From: Solobacterium sp. UBA636 | Lineage (GTDB): Bacteria; Bacillota_I; Bacilli_A; Erysipelotrichales; Erysipelotrichaceae | Assembly: GCA_002299675.1 (NCBI GenBank) | Contig: DBOW01000023.1 | Coordinates: forward strand, 1,381 to 15,831 | Length of the DNA: 14,451 bases | Direction: 5' to 3' | Position numbers and translations under genes: made by a program | Part shown: positions 14,169 to 14,451 of the stretch, piece by piece | Numbering within the stretch: position 1 is the stretch's first letter | Layout of the letters: every line of letters begins with the position of its first letter | The notes under the pieces: model-generated | What the model saw: only the letters and a program-made list of their open reading frames with translations | Told to the model about the DNA's origin: nothing | Database searches by the model: none

Positions 14169-14451
14169 ATGAAGGCTGTCAAAATTTTTAGTAATAATGC
14201 GGTTTCGGCCATTGTGAATCATAAGGAAGCAGTTTTGATTGGCGCGGGCATTGGTTTTCATAAGCATCAGGGAGATGAGATTGATCCAAAAAAGATTGAA
14301 AAAACTTACTATATTCAGGACAATCTGCAGACAAGATTTCTTCAGCTTCTGGATGAAGCAAGGCCTGAGGCACTGGAAATATCAGAGGATATATTAAAGT
14401 ATGCCCTAAAAAAGGGACTTAAACTAAAAAATCAGCTGATACTTTCTTTGA
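14169..14451 (+). CDS. licT: LicT/BglG-family transcription antiterminator (3' end outside window)
   Basis: The 94 codons in view encode the N-terminal CAT RNA-binding domain (about 1-55), starting MKAVKIFSNNAVSAIVN, with GAGIGFHKHQGDEID (25-39) matching the LicT pattern G-R-G-L-A-F-Q-K-K-x-G-D. The start of the first PRD follows (about 60 on, LEISEDILKYA at 70-80). PRDs are phosphorylated by PTS components, so sugar uptake decides whether the protein binds RNA. GGAGAG (14158-14163) precedes the ATG, 14 bases after the EIIA stop. The protein should bind the RAT upstream of EIIA and so control its own operon. The rest of PRD1 and PRD2 lie beyond the window. Confidence 0.93.
   Translation, partial: MKAVKIFSNNAVSAIVNHKEAVLIGAGIGFHKHQGDEIDPKKIEKTYYIQDNLQTRFLQLLDEARPEALEISEDILKYALKKGLKLKNQLILSL

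Noticed and set aside
1..14451. CRISPR array, insertion sequence, phage or defence genes
   Set aside because: No spaced direct repeats, transposase, integrase or terminal inverted repeats were seen; all genes are metabolic, transport or regulatory.

Overview
The window looks like a low-GC member of the Bacillota, with A+T-rich DNA, Gram-positive style ribosome binding sites and genes packed on one strand. The GlgC/GlgD pair, the cre-like sites (CcpA control) and a LicT-type antiterminator with its RNA target all fit that phylum. An anaerobic, gut- or rumen-type fermenter, perhaps near the Erysipelotrichia, is my best guess; that finer placement rests on gene content only. Every gene I accept is on the + strand. 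No tRNA, rRNA, CRISPR array or mobile element is visible.

Layout. (1) 1-2642: the end of an ABC importer operon, with a 5'-truncated FbpC/PotA-type ATPase and a fused two-domain FbpB-type permease, closed by a terminator at about 2649-2680. (2) 2709-10290: a glycogen operon with a promoter and an overlapping cre site, then a HAD phosphatase, type I pullulanase (pulA), glgC, glgD, glgA and a truncated GlgB-like protein that lacks the branching-enzyme active site. A weak terminator overlaps its stop codon. (3) 10274-13504: a probable three-gene operon. It holds a COG0523/CobW-family metal GTPase with a very His/Cys-rich linker, a second P-loop protein fused to what looks like the C-terminal domain of the YcgQ/DUF1980 (TIGR03943) family, and a one-chain iron-sulfur L-serine dehydratase. 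(4) 13505-14451: a sugar-PTS control locus with a consensus promoter carrying a cre-like site in its spacer, a RAT/terminator antitermination switch, a stand-alone glucose-family EIIA, and the start of a LicT/BglG antiterminator that runs off the window.

How they work together. GlgC (with its regulatory partner GlgD) makes ADP-glucose, GlgA polymerises it, and pullulanase removes branches. The cre site over the -35 region suggests that glycogen turnover is tied to carbon status through CcpA. The PTS genes at the far end sense the same status through EIIA and the antiterminator. The middle operon is about metal handling plus serine breakdown; the link between the two is unknown.

The least ordinary items are the catalytically dead, truncated GlgB-like protein kept in frame inside the glycogen operon, and the P-loop GTPase/DUF1980 fusion next to the His-rich COG0523 protein. 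Neither is proven to be a new system.
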